A stretch of 64,000 bases of DNA from Cardinalis cardinalis (lineage: Eukaryota > Chordata > Aves > Passeriformes > Cardinalidae): the NCBI GenBank assembly GCA_014549065.1, contig JACDOX010000008.1, positions 5,125,922-5,189,921 of the forward strand, given 5' to 3'. This document shows positions 37,321 to 50,070 of this stretch, one piece after another. The stretch's first letter is position 1. Every line of letters starts with the position of its first letter. The notes under the pieces were generated by a model that was not told the origin of the DNA, made no database searches, and saw only the letters and a program-made list of their open reading frames with translations. The position numbers and the translations under genes were made by a program.

Positions 37321-40300
37321 TCAAGTCTTGCAATATAGTTATGTATTTAACAATTCCATCTTTTGGCATCAAGCATTAACATTAAAAATGTGGTGAAAAG
37401 ATATTGTGGCTAACCACTCTTTTACAGATGAGATGTATAGGTGTTGAATATTTATTTTTTTTTAGTCAAGCAATATTCTACAAGCGAAGTATACTGGTAC
37501 AGAAGCCATGGCTTGGGGAAGTAAGGTAAAGTCCAAACTGTGTTGTAGAACCAGTTGTTCCTGCAAAATAAAATTTAGCATGTTTGTGGTGTTATTACCT
37601 GTGCTAGATGTTTTCCCTCCACACCATGAAGAGATCTAATTGAACACAAAATCCATGAGAAAACGTATGTGTCATGCAAAAGGATTATTTACTATTTATG
37701 TTCTAGAGTGAATGCTTTCTTTGTTTGAAAGGAAGGAAATCCACCCATGTGTAGATACAGACATCATATGACAGTGATATAAAAAAGGGTAAGAGCAGCT
37801 GTTTCATATTCTGGAGGCAGCTCACTCTCCCTCATTTGCTGTGTTCACATGTTGGAACAGCCACCAAGCTGTAGCCACAGGATGCAGTGTCTACACTTTT
37901 TATTCTGTCCTGTCCTTTCCCAATGAATAAAACAGCAAGTTGGCAATACAGGGCCAGAGATGGCCTTTTGTGTCGTCTGCCGGCAGGAGAGGCAGGCCTG
38001 AGTGCCTTGTGTTCTTGCTGGGCAATTCTGTGTTGTGAGATGTGTATTCAGTTGTCTCTTACACAGTGCCCTGGAAAGAAAATTGTATCATAAAGTACCA
38101 AAAAGTAAGCAATACCTTTCTTTGTAGAGTTTGTGTCTTCCAGTCCACATGTAGGTCTTCCCCCATCGTCCCCTCAAATTAGGAAAAATACTGGTTAGGT
38201 GTCAAGAAGTGAAAGTCTTTAAAATCAGTGTTTCTAGCAGGGTTCATTTTTAGCCATTTCTGCTCAAGAAAAGTGCATGAGTGTTCTGCAGGGCTGGGAC
38301 ACCTATCATTCTCTTCGGAAAATGTTTGACAAGTATTGTAAAATAGGGGTTAAAACAGCAGAACCTCATTTGTGCAATAGCTCCATTAAATGCCAGAGTT
38401 GAATCAAACAGCAGTTTGAGACACAGATTTGAAAAAACCTGATGTGGCATCTTTTTTATTAACTGCCACATGTTTACTGCAATGTGTTTTTTGATTTATT
38501 ATTAGCAGGAATTTGGAAGGAAAAGTTTAGGAATGGGGAGGTGAAATTTATATCTCTTTNTATATGAAGAAGGAAAATTATTCTTTTTCTAAGGTGTTAT
38601 AAATTTTTTGTCTTTAGCAATATCATTACTAAAAAGTTCAGAGCTAACAGCAATGGAACCACTGAATAAATCATAAAATTGGTGCTGAAGTAAATAACTT
38701 CATCCATGNTGAGGACTGTAATTGAGTTGTGGCAGAGCTCATAACTATTTGATTTGCAACATTTTCTTTGCCAAAGGGAAAGCACCGGTCAATCTTGGTA
38801 TAATAAATGATAGTTTCACTGCATGAAAATGTTAACAAGTCCTGTACTGATGATCATGTTATGAGAATCATGTGCGCTTCTAATGTATGCATTCTACTGA
38901 GCAATCTGTGAGGTTTGGGTTTTTCATTCCAGCAATAGCTGCTATCAAAGTCAAGGACCAAAGCACTTGAGTGGCTCAGTTAAAGAACCTCTCTGAGTCC
39001 TATGTTATGCAAACTTTCCCATCAGCATAATTTAGCATATTTGAATAAATGAATTGCCAAATTAAGATAACCTTTGTCAGACAATATGCAATTTGTTTTG
39101 ATTACTGCTCAGATTTTAAATTTTATCTAATATTTTTCATATTTAGTATTGCTCACTAACACATCAGAGAGTGGAGTACTTGAAAAACATTTCTTTGATA
39201 AATGCTAACTGCCCAAATGTTATCACCTTGCTAAGAAAATTGCGTCCATGCTTTGCAGTGTTTAGCCATAGCGTGGGTGGACAGCAGTGGGACTGCTTTT
39301 TGTTTGGAACTCCTTCCCAGAGCTAGTACAGCAAGTGTCATAGTGCTAAAATCTTCAACATTGTCTCTTTGTGGGCTAAACCAAGGTGTTTCCTTGGTGT
39401 TTCCAACACTTTGTGGTCATAAACCAATTTTTTTAATAGATGTATTTAAAAGGTATTAAAAAGCAATGTGAAGAAAATAGAGGGATTTAGATGTATCACA
39501 AATAATTAAGTCTACATTCTTTCTCTCTCTGACAAATCTTCTCAAAGCCTCTCCTTTCCCTCTGTTCNGAAATTCAAAAAAATTTACATTATCTTTTGTA
39601 GTGGTATCTTTTCATCCTGAGTAGAAACTTTGGTGGGCTTTTCTTTGTCTTTGCCTTTTTTTCCCTGAGTAATTTTTTTTTTATTTTTATGTGTAAAAAC
39701 AATATTAGAAATTACAAGGTGACACTATCACAAGGAGAGGAAGAGAAACCAAATACAGCCTTTTGATTGTAGTGAGTAAGATTTCTTGTCTTTCCTGTAG
39801 TTTATGAACTTCTCTGCTTTGTATTGTCCACAGCATTTGGGGGCAAGAGGGATGTAGCTTATCTTTATTGTGGCAGGGCACTTTGCAGTGCAAAGAATTA
39901 AATGATGCATGAAATGACCTGTCACACTGAATTATGTGTCACAGTATTACATACACAGAGGAATGCTTGGGGAAAAAAAAGGTCGAAAAATATTCCTAAA
40001 GCCCCACTTTGTTGTTGTTTTGAAGAAAAACGTTTGGTTTTGTAAGCAAGTATATATATTTCTGCCTAATTTATTTTAGGTAAGCCACAGAAACCTGTCA
40101 AAATAGAAAGAAGAGATATGCTGGATAGTTTCCCTCATCAATTCATTAGGAAAGCTAATGGTAGAGATTTGGTACCCCTGCTACAGCTTCCCTGCAAGGA
40201 GCAACAAACTCCAACTTTAGTGTCTCATACCAGAAATAATTTACAAACTACTTCCTGCATGGCTCCAAGTATCTTCATGACTGTGGGAGAAGATAGGAAC

Positions 40301-41956
40301 ATCCTTATGAAGCTTTGCAAAAAGAACATAAAATGGTACNACACTGCATTTTTTATTAAATAATAATATTCTCAAGTTTGTCCTACTTAGTTTCATCTTG
40401 TTTTGCCTGCAGTTGATAGTGGTTTGATGAAGCTCAGATTGAATCAAGAAGTCCAAAGTGTAAAAGTCTTGTCTTATNATTCATATATCCTCCTTTTCAC
40501 CACAAATACCTTTCTGTCCTTTCACAAGGATATGGACACAAATATTTCCTCAGCTGTGGGGTCTAAATCAAAGTGCAAATTTAGACCATACCATTTAAAG
40601 TAGAAAATGGTCACTTTAAATTGGAGTGNTTTTTTTGTTTTCTTCCCCTGNATGCANAATAAGGTCAGGAATGCAGCAGATAATTTTTCCCCCCTTCAAC
40701 TGCAGAGTTTGCTCCCTGTTAAAGATTTGTTAGTGGCATAGAAAATCTATTTTGCTTTTAAAAAGTGTGAGCCAGAGAACAACACAGCCTTCCCTGAGTG
40801 TTTGAGGTGATAAAATGCTCATCATTATTCTGATATTTAAAGAAAGCAGTAGCAATGCCAAAACCCTGATTGAACATCTATCAACTGCATCTCAACTTCT
40901 TGTCTGCTTAATATTTATGCATCTGTATTTCATTTCAATAAATAATATATTTAACGAAATACTTCAGAACAGTTAGGTAAGAGTTGCTGCATTTTGTAGC
41001 AAAGGGAGAAAACACTCATGAGGAACAGCTTGTCTTTTCACCTTTGCTCAGTGTTGTTTGAAGTAATTTTTGCCAGACCCAGGGATGGCCTTTTGCACTC
41101 TGTTGCATTGGAAGGCTCACTGTCACATGCCAGGGGTGTTGGAAGAAGGTGGCTGGGTAGTCCTTTCCTCCCCTGCCTTGCATTGAGGCAGTCAGGATGG
41201 GAGATGGGCAACTCTGTGANTCCAGCTCCTGAGTAGGATGATGGGACTTGAGAATATTGTCCAATTACCAGCTTTGGAAAGTGTGGATGTGAGTTCATTT
41301 GGGGTTGTGGATTTGGTTTGAAGTGATCTGGGTGCAGTCCTAACCAGCTCTTCACTTTATCAGGATTTGGGGGCTGCAAGTTCCTGAGTGGTAACAGATT
41401 AGTGACCCACCACTGACTGGCATTCTTCTGTCTGGAAGTGCCCTGTGTTTCATGTTCCAGAGGAAAGTGAGCTTCCTCTTTGAGGACAGTGTTTATGNAT
41501 CTTCGGTTCAGCATCACATGGGGAGAGATGTGCTGTTTTCTCATGCCAGGTCAGGCACAGACACAGTGTAATACTAAGAAAGCTTCTTATGTGCTGCTTC
41601 TAAAGTGCCTTGAGTAAGTGTCCTTCAATAATGTTACAAATTGGATACTCAACCCAATGGTGCTGGAAGATTTAAGATTTCAGAAGCTTTCTCATTTGTT
41701 TTAGAATAAAAAACCCCAAGGTTCAATAGTTTTGTCCTGCATGAGAATGATTAATTGATGGCCAGAACTGAAAGTGAAATTCAGGGTGTGGGAGCTGATC
41801 CCCAAAAGAAGACCTGGCAAAATCAAAGATGTTGAAACTAAACTTACTTCTGGAATTTGTCAATTCAAGTTGGTTTGTGCAGGGTTATTTNGGATGGCAG
41901 CAGAGTCACAGATTTGCTTCTGAGCATTGCTGAGATTTGGTTAATGTGCTTCCCCT

Positions 41957-42085
41957 GTGCCCTGCCTGCGGTGGGATGGACAAGGGGCCCNTCCGTGTGC
42001 GTGGGAGCAGGCTGGGAGGGCTCTGCCTGGTCACCTGCAGCGTCCTGCCCTGCTGCAGGGGCCCCATGAGGGCTGTGCTAGCACG
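41957..42085. other. GC-rich patch
   Basis: This stretch is clearly richer in G and C than its surroundings, with several CpG dinucleotides and GGG/CCC runs. It includes the partly palindromic CCCTGCTGCAGGGGCCCC. A similar but smaller patch covers about 34396-34520. It is too small for a typical CpG island, and no promoter elements or exon were recognised. Confidence 0.4.
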
Positions 42086-43013
42086 TCTGCTCCGCTCCTC
42101 GTTCGTCACTGTATGAGCAGTCTGGAGACCTGCATAGTTTTACATTCAGGGCAGTGATGCAACAGAAGAGAAAATCTCTAATCTCTACTGTTTCCATGGC
42201 AGCTTGTGCGTGGGACCCTGGCTGGAGCGAGGCGGCGATGCTGTCAGTCCCTGCAGTCAGTGACTTCAGTAAACCACATCAGAGGAAAGCATCTACTCCT
42301 ATGCTCCCCCAAACAACTCTTGTTATATGGGGGCTATGGTGCATATGTTTCCAGAAGTGCAGCTCTAGACTTCTTGTTATAACTTCACTTCTTCATATTT
42401 CAGCTCATGCTGCTGCTTTGTTTTGATTCAGTCTTCTTTCTGCAGATAGTCGTTGCAGAGCACTTCAGGTTTATCCATTCAAATCTTGCTGAGGGTGATG
42501 NGGTCAGATGCAGTTAGTACTAGGAGACTGGTGACCTGTGAGGAATGGTCTGGGAGGTTCTGCTCTGTCACAAGCTGGCAGATACAAACAGCCCAAATGG
42601 TGCCAGCACCAGTGCCTTCCCTTAGCAGCACTGTTTAAAGGACACAGGGAGTAACTTCTTCCTTTTTTCCCCCAAAGTGGTGATTCCTTCAATTCAGNTG
42701 ACACACTGAGAAACAGTGTGCAGATCGTTCCATCCTACAGGTTTCCTGGCTGAAATAATCTTTGCATTTATGTGTTTTTCTGTGCATAGATTTGCATAGT
42801 TCGTTAAGTTACACAAAAGCCACATATATTCAATAAATACTGTGTGCAGAGGTGGTATTTTTTTTAAATGTGTCTTTCTTCACACCTCTGTCACAATTCT
42901 ATGGCCACTTGGTTTCTACTGGTGTTTTATTTAAAATTCATATTGTCTTTTCATTGGGTATTTATGATACTTTCCTACTATTTTAAAAAGCTTAACACTT
43001 CTGCTTATGGAAT

Positions 43014-43072
43014 AAAGTAAATACTTACCAAAGTAAATATTTAAAGTAAATATTTACCGAAGTAAATATTTG
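43014..43072. repeat. Small minisatellite, 13-17 bp x 4
   Basis: Four consecutive units are built on AAAGTAAATATTT, three of them followed by a short pyrimidine-containing spacer (ACC, ACC, GGTC). The first unit has ATACTT and the last begins GAAG. Unit length alternates because the second unit lacks the ACC spacer. Confidence 0.85.
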
Positions 43073-46000
43073 GTCTATTTTGGAGCTAGCCTTAGAAGGT
43101 TTCTAATTAGAGCAGTTGTTCTTTCAGTGGTGTGAGATCTCTCAAGCTGATTATGTGCATATATGGGGCATCTTTGCCATAAATGTAGAAAGCATGGGGA
43201 AAAAATGCAGCACTGTTCACAAGGCACTTCTNTTATGATGCATAGTGGAAGAGAGGCTCAAGCATGTGCGACTGTAATTACAGTAGCACAATCAATAAGC
43301 AAGAGTTTTTTATTTTTACACAGCTTTCTAACATGCCAAAATAGCTTCCTCTTTTAAGCAATTATAGCTCATGTAGAAATTGAGCTCATCGGGAGTTGTC
43401 TGTCAAAATGTTTTTAATGAAAAATTGAGTTTGCATAACACTGACACATTCATGTCTTTTGCTTCTCACTGTTGACACTGATGGGCTAAAAGCTTGATTT
43501 TTGGGGAGGGAGAAAATTGCATTAGTTCAGCTCGTTTGGAGAATCTCTGTTTGCTGAATTAATTCGCTATGCTTTTTTTTTCCTGCTGAATATTAAACCC
43601 TGTTTTCCAACTGTGCATATAGTGCCTGAGGGGAATAGCTCCAGCTCTTATTTTCTATGCCTGTGTTTTCTTGTGACACAGCCTAGGCCTGAGCTGGGAG
43701 TGCTGTGCAGAGCTGACACTGTAGGCTGTGTTAGGGGAGGCANAGTCTGATCAAAAAACTGCTGCCTGGTACCTTCCAGACTCTGGTGCTGCACCTCTGC
43801 AGCTGAGTCAGTGTCTCAGTTTTTTCCTAGGGATTGTTTTGTATAATCCAATTGATGTGGTGAAACCTGTCCCTCCATGTGATGACTTGTGAGTAGATGC
43901 TCACTTTTGTGAAGCTCTAGGTGGATTAGCAGCAGCATACAATTAATCATGACAAATGCCTTGGTGGTTGTTCTTCACTGGTACCTTCCATTGACAGTAG
44001 AGATAAATAAATGCTAAGGCGTGTTACTGTTTTCAAAGTGACATTATTAGCTCTGTTTCACCATCCAATAAACTGAAGATCACACTTAACACTTCCTGAA
44101 ACACACTCAAAATTGAGGGAGATATGTAGCATACTCTGCCTCTATAATAAGCTCTGAAATTTAAAAAGCAGGGAGAAGTCCATCAGGAACAGCACAAGTT
44201 CCACAAGTGGCCTGACTTCACCTGTCATTGGATGTTGGTCNGGTGGGAAGCAGCCAAATGGCCTTGTCAGCTGACAGATCTGTGTTCCGCTGTCATTTGG
44301 TTTTTCTGGGACTGTGGAAGGTTGTCAGAGATGGGGAGCATACCTTTTGTAGTTGTGTGGCATCTGCTATTCGAGGCATCCCAAGCCCCTGGACATTTTT
44401 GAATTAAATTTCAGCACCCCTGTGTAGTTCAGTATTACCTCTGTTACACAGGAGAGGAGACTTGGACAGAAGCAGATGATGCTGATTGCTGAAGGCCACA
44501 CCACAATTCTCCATCAGTGCTGCTCTGCTGCTTTCCAGCGTTGTCTCAGAGGCAAGGTTGTTCTTTCTTCCTTGAGGGTGCCAAAGGGAGCTGTATAGCC
44601 CTTATTTTTCAGGTTTTTCTTCTTGTTTTTTGAGCAGAGTGAAATTGTCTGGACCAGTGAAGCAAGTTGGCTTCAGGCATCTTGTCAAATTAACTTTCCT
44701 TGTCTGTGCATGTGTGGGCTGTGTGGCAGGAGTCAGCAGGTGCAGAATGCACAGGCACACCAGCAGTGTCAGAGGCACTTACGGGAGTAAGCTAGCACTG
44801 TGAGAAACAGGCTCTTTTAAACTTGTATTTCAGTGAAAAGATCAAATGTGCATATAATCATTGCCATCATGCTAGCTGCTAACAGACTGATCCTTTGCTC
44901 CGTGTACCATCCAGCTCCTCCANTACGCACGAGAGCTGTCATTGGCCAGGTCAGAGAGGATCTTTGCAACTGCACAGTGCTCTCTCTAATACTATGCATT
45001 TAATTTTGGCACTGATAAGTGATGCCTGGAGACTTTCCAGTCACAGGTTAGCTGGTGGCAGGAGGCCCCAGGGGNAGGGTAGCTGCTGTGAGTAATCAGA
45101 CAGGCACCTGGTACATACTGAAATATTCAGAAATAGGCNGCAGGAGCTTTCCTGCAGGGTCTGAGGGAATATGTACATCTAACTCAGATGCTAGAATATG
45201 AAAAGGGCACTGGTTTCCTCACTAANGCACAAAATAAAATGGAAAAATGGGGCCATGAAGGCCTCTGACATCATTATGTGTCACTCAGTCACAACTGAGT
45301 TGAGCCAGGGAGTTCCATTAGTGGAACTGGTGGNGTCCGGGTGTGCGGCTGCAGGAGGTGGGAACTGGCAGCTTTTCTTCTCCGTGTGTAACTTGACCTT
45401 CCCTCAGTGTGTCACCTTCAAGGCCAACCTTGACCAGGGCTCAGCAAGGCTGTGTGTGCTAACTTCCAGCAGAAGGGATGCCTGCCTTACCTTGGTGCTG
45501 GGAAAAAGAAAAGTTACTGCAAAGTTGAGAGTTGTTTTCCCTCTTAAAATGGTAATGGGATGTCGGGTGACACTGACCCTAAGTTGCCAGGCTGTAGTTG
45601 TTACAGTTGTTGTTGTATTATGACTTAGTTATTCTAATGCATCAACAAATGTAATCTTTTGTACTGTCCTGCCTCAGAAAAAGGACTTCTCATCTTCCAG
45701 TGATAGACAACTTGGCTCTGACATAAATTCAAGGTCTTCTACTTTGTGTCTTCTGCCCCCCTTAGGCCAGCAAAAGTGCTGANGGTGGAAAAGGTCTAAT
45801 GAACACTAGCAATATATGCATTAAATTCCCATCACATTCTGTGAAACAGAATATGCTGGTAACCTCTTATAAACTATCTGCAGTAGTTTATGTCTCCACT
45901 AATGTGGTCCTGAAGCCAGAGGCCCTTTTCAATACACTGAGAGTGGGATAATGAGAAATAAAAACATTCTGGATAAATGTAGGGAGCAGACTTGTCAGCA

Positions 46001-47691
46001 ACCAGTCAGGAGGAAAAGCAGATCTGGTTTGTTAGGCATACATTACAGTGTGTAGCTAACAGTGACAGCAGATACATAAATTTCTCTGCCTTTCTTGTGG
46101 AGATACTGACCCAGAATCCACTTGGGAATTGTTATTCTTCCATCCTTTACAAAATGAGACTAGATTGAAATAGCGGTGACCCCCAGCATAGGGAAAAAAC
46201 CAAAAAGTATTGCTCATTCTTACCATGGCTTCTGCTGGGCAGAAATTAGTTCACTGNAGCTTGCTCATTTAGGAGAGATAAATGAGGACTGCTTTGTTGT
46301 ACATTTTTCTGCCTCCTAGCCTGATGAAATGAGCTGTCCAAGGACTCTCATTCCCTGTCTTCAGNGAGGGAAGCCTAAGGGGTATTTAATGACATGCAGA
46401 AGTGGAAGGGAGAGTCATTAGCGCTTGAGTGTCTAGGTAACTCTCTTAAAAGTTAAGATTACAAGCTTTGATGAAGGTGACCTTCACACTTCATGTGTCC
46501 TCTTTGGTTTTCTCCATGCTTGAAGCTCTATTGATCACTTTTTTCTACTTTATCACTGTAGCGCTTATTTTCTGAAATATATCCATAGCTCAGCAGGAAT
46601 TTGGATCCAGGGTGGATCTGGCTTGCAGATATTATATCTGCAAGCATTGGGTGGGTGCAAAACAAAGGCTGGTGTAAAGGGTCAGATCTTCTCTTTGTAT
46701 AGAACTGAACAAAACCTGGAAACATTGCTAGANAGAGGTTTTAAGTATTTTAATTAACATTTGATTATAACTTTAGGAAAGGATAAAATTATCATCAAAT
46801 GTTTCTTTGANTATGCCATGCTGTCCTCTTTGAGCAGGGCAGAAATTTGCTGTAGAGCACAAGAAAAGCGTGTTTGGAATGGGAAAAGTATGTACAACCA
46901 GGGGCTTGTAGCAGACTGAAAATTCTGGGGAGGCTGTAGGAGGATGACGTGTGTATTCATGTCTGGATCAGATTAAAGGATGAGAGAGATGGCATTTGAG
47001 TAGAAAGAGAAGGAGAAAAGAAACATCCAACAATTTGAAATAAGGAGAACAGTAAGTGCCACTAGTGTAGTCAGGCNAGAGACAAGAGTAAGAAGGAGCC
47101 TTTTGGGAAGGAGTTGTCTCTAGGGTAACTTTATTTATTACTTAAAAATGCAGCAGGTATTTGTAATTGTAACTGAAACTGAAATTAATGGCCCCATTTG
47201 AGACACCAGTGCCTGCTTGATTGATTGAAATGGGAAATGGTTAAGGTAAAAACAATATATCTTTATTTTAACATAATTAAAGTTTTATTTTGCTTGAAAT
47301 TGAACTTTTCTTGTAGTGTTAATGACATAAATCATGCTGAGGTTCCTTTGGCTTACAGTGAGCAAAAGAGTAAAAAGTTTATTTTCCCGCATTGAGGTAA
47401 TTATTTTAGCTCATTTTTCATTCTGAACTTGTAATTCAAATAGAAAAAGAGGAAAAAACAGTTTTACCAAATGTTATTCTTATGATTCTTGAAGCCCTGA
47501 AGTGTTCCTGGAGACATGGGGTACTCATAGCAGATTTCAGANCAGTTTCCTCCTAATATGCATGGAAAAATCTTTCTCCGATGTCAGCTACAAGTACAAA
47601 GTACGTACAGATGAAGACACATAAGTAGTTGGTAACACAGAGGGATTTTCATTGTCTTGCAGAAACAGTTCAGTCTGGCTGACCTTCCTGG

Positions 47692-48003
47692 ATGAAGTGT
47701 AAGACTCAGAATGGAGTCAGGTTCTTTCCAGTGGTGCCAAACAAGAGGATAAGAGGCAATAGGAAGAAACTGATGCACAGAAAGTTCCACCTGAACATGA
47801 GGAAATGTGGTTTTAGTGTGTGGGTGACTGAGTACTGGAACAGGTTGTCCAGAGAGGTTGTGGAGTCTCCCCCACTGGAGATATTCAAGATCCTGGATGC
47901 AATCCTGTGCCATGTGNTGTAGGATGACCCTGCTTGAGCAGAGAGGTTGGGCCAGATGACNCGCAGGGGTCCCTCTTGGCCTGACCCATTCTGAGATTTT
48001 GTG
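47692..48003 (+). mobile_element. CR1 LINE, truncated 3' end
   Basis: The plus strand shows the CR1 3' end in forward orientation: AGGCAATAGGAAGAAACTGA, 'ttccacctgaacatgagg', 'tactggaacaggttgtcc', 'gagaggttgtggagtctcc', 'gaccctgcttgagcag', then a final 'ccattctgagatttt'. The order and spacing fit a several-hundred-base 5'-truncated copy. The first of these motifs overlaps the end of the element's former coding region, but no frame is open. The end of the element lies 97 bases before the LTR copy at 48101. Confidence 0.9.
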
Positions 48004-48100
48004 TTCAGGCTATGCAGGTGACTGAGCTGCCCTGTCACCCCGTAGGTCGCATCTTGGAGTGCTGCAGCCTTGTAGGTCTGGGTTAATACAGGCTCCTCTC

Positions 48101-48391
48101 TGTAGGGGGATACAATAAAAGAAAATAAAGGTAATATAGAAAGTAATCTTACCCCCTAAAGAGTTGCAGCTGAGCCAATTATTAGAGATTAGGAGCAGGC
48201 CTGATTTTAACAGGCCACACCTGTAGCCAGTAAAGAAGAGTGTTATAAAAGAGTGGATTGGGTGGCTAAGAGGGGTCAGTTGGCTACTGCGAGGACAAGG
48301 AAGAGTCAGTGCCTAGAGGAGCTGCCTAGAAGAAACATCAAGGAGGTGTGAAACTCTAGCAATATGGAACCTTTGCAATATAATGACAATA
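48101..48391 (+). mobile_element. Probable solo LTR of an endogenous retrovirus, copy 2
   Basis: This 291-base block is collinear with the one at 28706-28990. It begins TGTAGGGGGATA and ends ACAATA (CA changed to TA). It keeps a better promoter-like sequence, TTATAAAAGAG at about 48242-48252, and the shared GAGTTGCAGCTG and AACAGGCCACA motifs. Possible target-site duplications are degraded: CCTCTC before and GGTCTC after, matching at four of six positions. The two LTR copies differ at many sites, so this is an old family. No internal retroviral sequence lies beside it. Confidence 0.7.
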
Positions 48392-50070
48392 GGTCTCTTG
48401 TGCTGTAATAACAACACCTCTCAACAAAATGAAATGCTTTTTGTCCACTCTTTAGCAGAGCAGTTATCTCTNCAGGTATCAGAGATGAGCAGTTACTTCT
48501 CCAGATATCCTTAGACTGAAATAAAAGCCCAGTGCTTTGATCAGCAAACAACTTTGCATAAGGCTCTGGCAAAAGGGAAAAGTGGTAATAATTTTCATAG
48601 TGATTCATTTGTGAATTTATCATTATTCTATCACAAATTAACTGTGTAGGTANCCAAAGCTCACATAATATATTGAAAATGTCAGGATATTTTCATCTTT
48701 ATGATTTCATTCCCACTGAGAATTTGTTCAGGACGTGTTAAATTAAAAGTAATATATAAACAAGGTGTGAACAGTTCAGTTAAGTGGTAACCTGAGGTTA
48801 AAAACACAGCGATCAAATTCAGTGCCTGAAGTTGGCAGGGAAATTGTCTTACCACCTCGGGAAGGCTTGAAATTAAACTTGTTTTGAAATGTAGGTGTTA
48901 AATCTGTGAAAAAAACCTCACTTGCATATGTAAATGAAGTNGCTTCCCAGAGATGAAGAGAGCATGTTGTGCTCTGGGCTGCCTTTAGGAGAGAGAGGGA
49001 CCATGCTCCCACCATGTAACCCCTCTGCTGTGGTTCTGTTTTGTGGCATCTGTAAGGAGATCTTTTGGTCAAATCAGGGCTGTGCTCCCTGTCTGNCTGT
49101 TCTCGGCCAGCTGTCAACAACAGAGGGTGGGGCTGTGCTGTTGACTGCTTGAGCTAACAGAGACAGCAGCTTTGGGGTTATTTTTGTTGGGCTTCTGAGA
49201 CCTTATTAACTTGAAAGGAGTTTTTGGAGATACTGAATTTCTGCACTGCGCTTATGTTCAGTTTTTTGTTCTCTCTAGCATTGCCTTCAAGTAAATGCAT
49301 GGCAAGTANCCTTAAAGGGAACAAAAATCCCTTCCCATCAGGGTAAGCAGGAGGAGGATTAAGCCCCTTCCCCCAGTAACAGGATCCTCTGATTGCCATG
49401 GCTTTTAAAGATGATCGTGTATCTCTCTGTATGTGATAGATTGTGTGTGCCTGTGAACTGAAAGGTAGCTTGGCTTTGAAAACCCACTGAGTTTTCCCCT
49501 ATAATAATTTTACTTTTGGTTATTTACTTTGTGTGCTGACCATGGGACATGTAGCATTCTAGCAGGAAAAAAACGAGGCAGGGGAAGTTCTCCTGCAGCT
49601 GTTCCATCTTAAGACTCTTCTCAAGCCATAGAAGGTTGGTGACTGTTTGGGACACTTTGGAAAATGAAAGCTCTCACAAGGTTACAGTATTCAAGATTCA
49701 AATTAATGTGGGAGCAGAGGGGAGAGTGGACTGCCTGAGAACCTCCTTAAACTGGTTGAAGTGCAGTCCAGTTCATCCATGGAGCAAACACCACCTTTCT
49801 ATCACTCCTGGTCAGCGAAAAATCACAGTTGCAGTTGGATTGTCAGTATCCAACCATTGTCTTTGAAGCTAGTCTATGTTATCTCATGCTTTCTAATCTC
49901 AGGGTTTAAATTTGGGCAGGTAGCAGTGTCTCTACCTCTGTGTTTGTGCAGTAATACACATGGTATATTTGACACCCATTCTACCAGCAGGGCTCCAAAG
50001 CACTCATGATATAGAAGTGTTAAAGTCACCATTTTGCATAAACCACAAAGTATTTCCTTTCTTTTGGCAG
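48392..50070. other. RGS6 intron, 3' part
   Basis: This is non-coding sequence leading into the RGS6 exon. Its last 20 bases are a pyrimidine-rich tract ending GGCAG, a strong 3' splice site. No other exon or repeat was recognised. Confidence 0.8.

Larger units (their letters stand above)
28991..47691. other. Non-coding, probably intronic DNA
   Basis: This 18.7 kb stretch contains no exon I can support. It includes an AT-rich segment with repeated TAATTA cores (29760-30030), a GC-rich patch near 34.4 kb and another near 42 kb, short homopolymer runs (T13 at 34605-34617, A13 at 37308-37320) and a small minisatellite at 43014-43072. The longest open frame of the window (minus strand, 33066-33695, 209 codons) lies here but has a composition typical of chance frames. 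Confidence 0.55.

Noticed and set aside
41038..41544. 168-codon minus-strand open frame, Pro-rich
   Set aside because: I see no domain, no clear acceptor or donor at sensible places, and two masked codons in it. It is not supportable as a gene.
45198..45623. 141-codon plus-strand open frame
   Set aside because: It has two masked codons, no domain and no exon boundaries. Chance is the better explanation.
47584..48038. Two minus-strand open frames of about 110 codons
   Set aside because: Both run antisense through the CR1 tail at 47.7-48.0 kb and carry no independent coding evidence.
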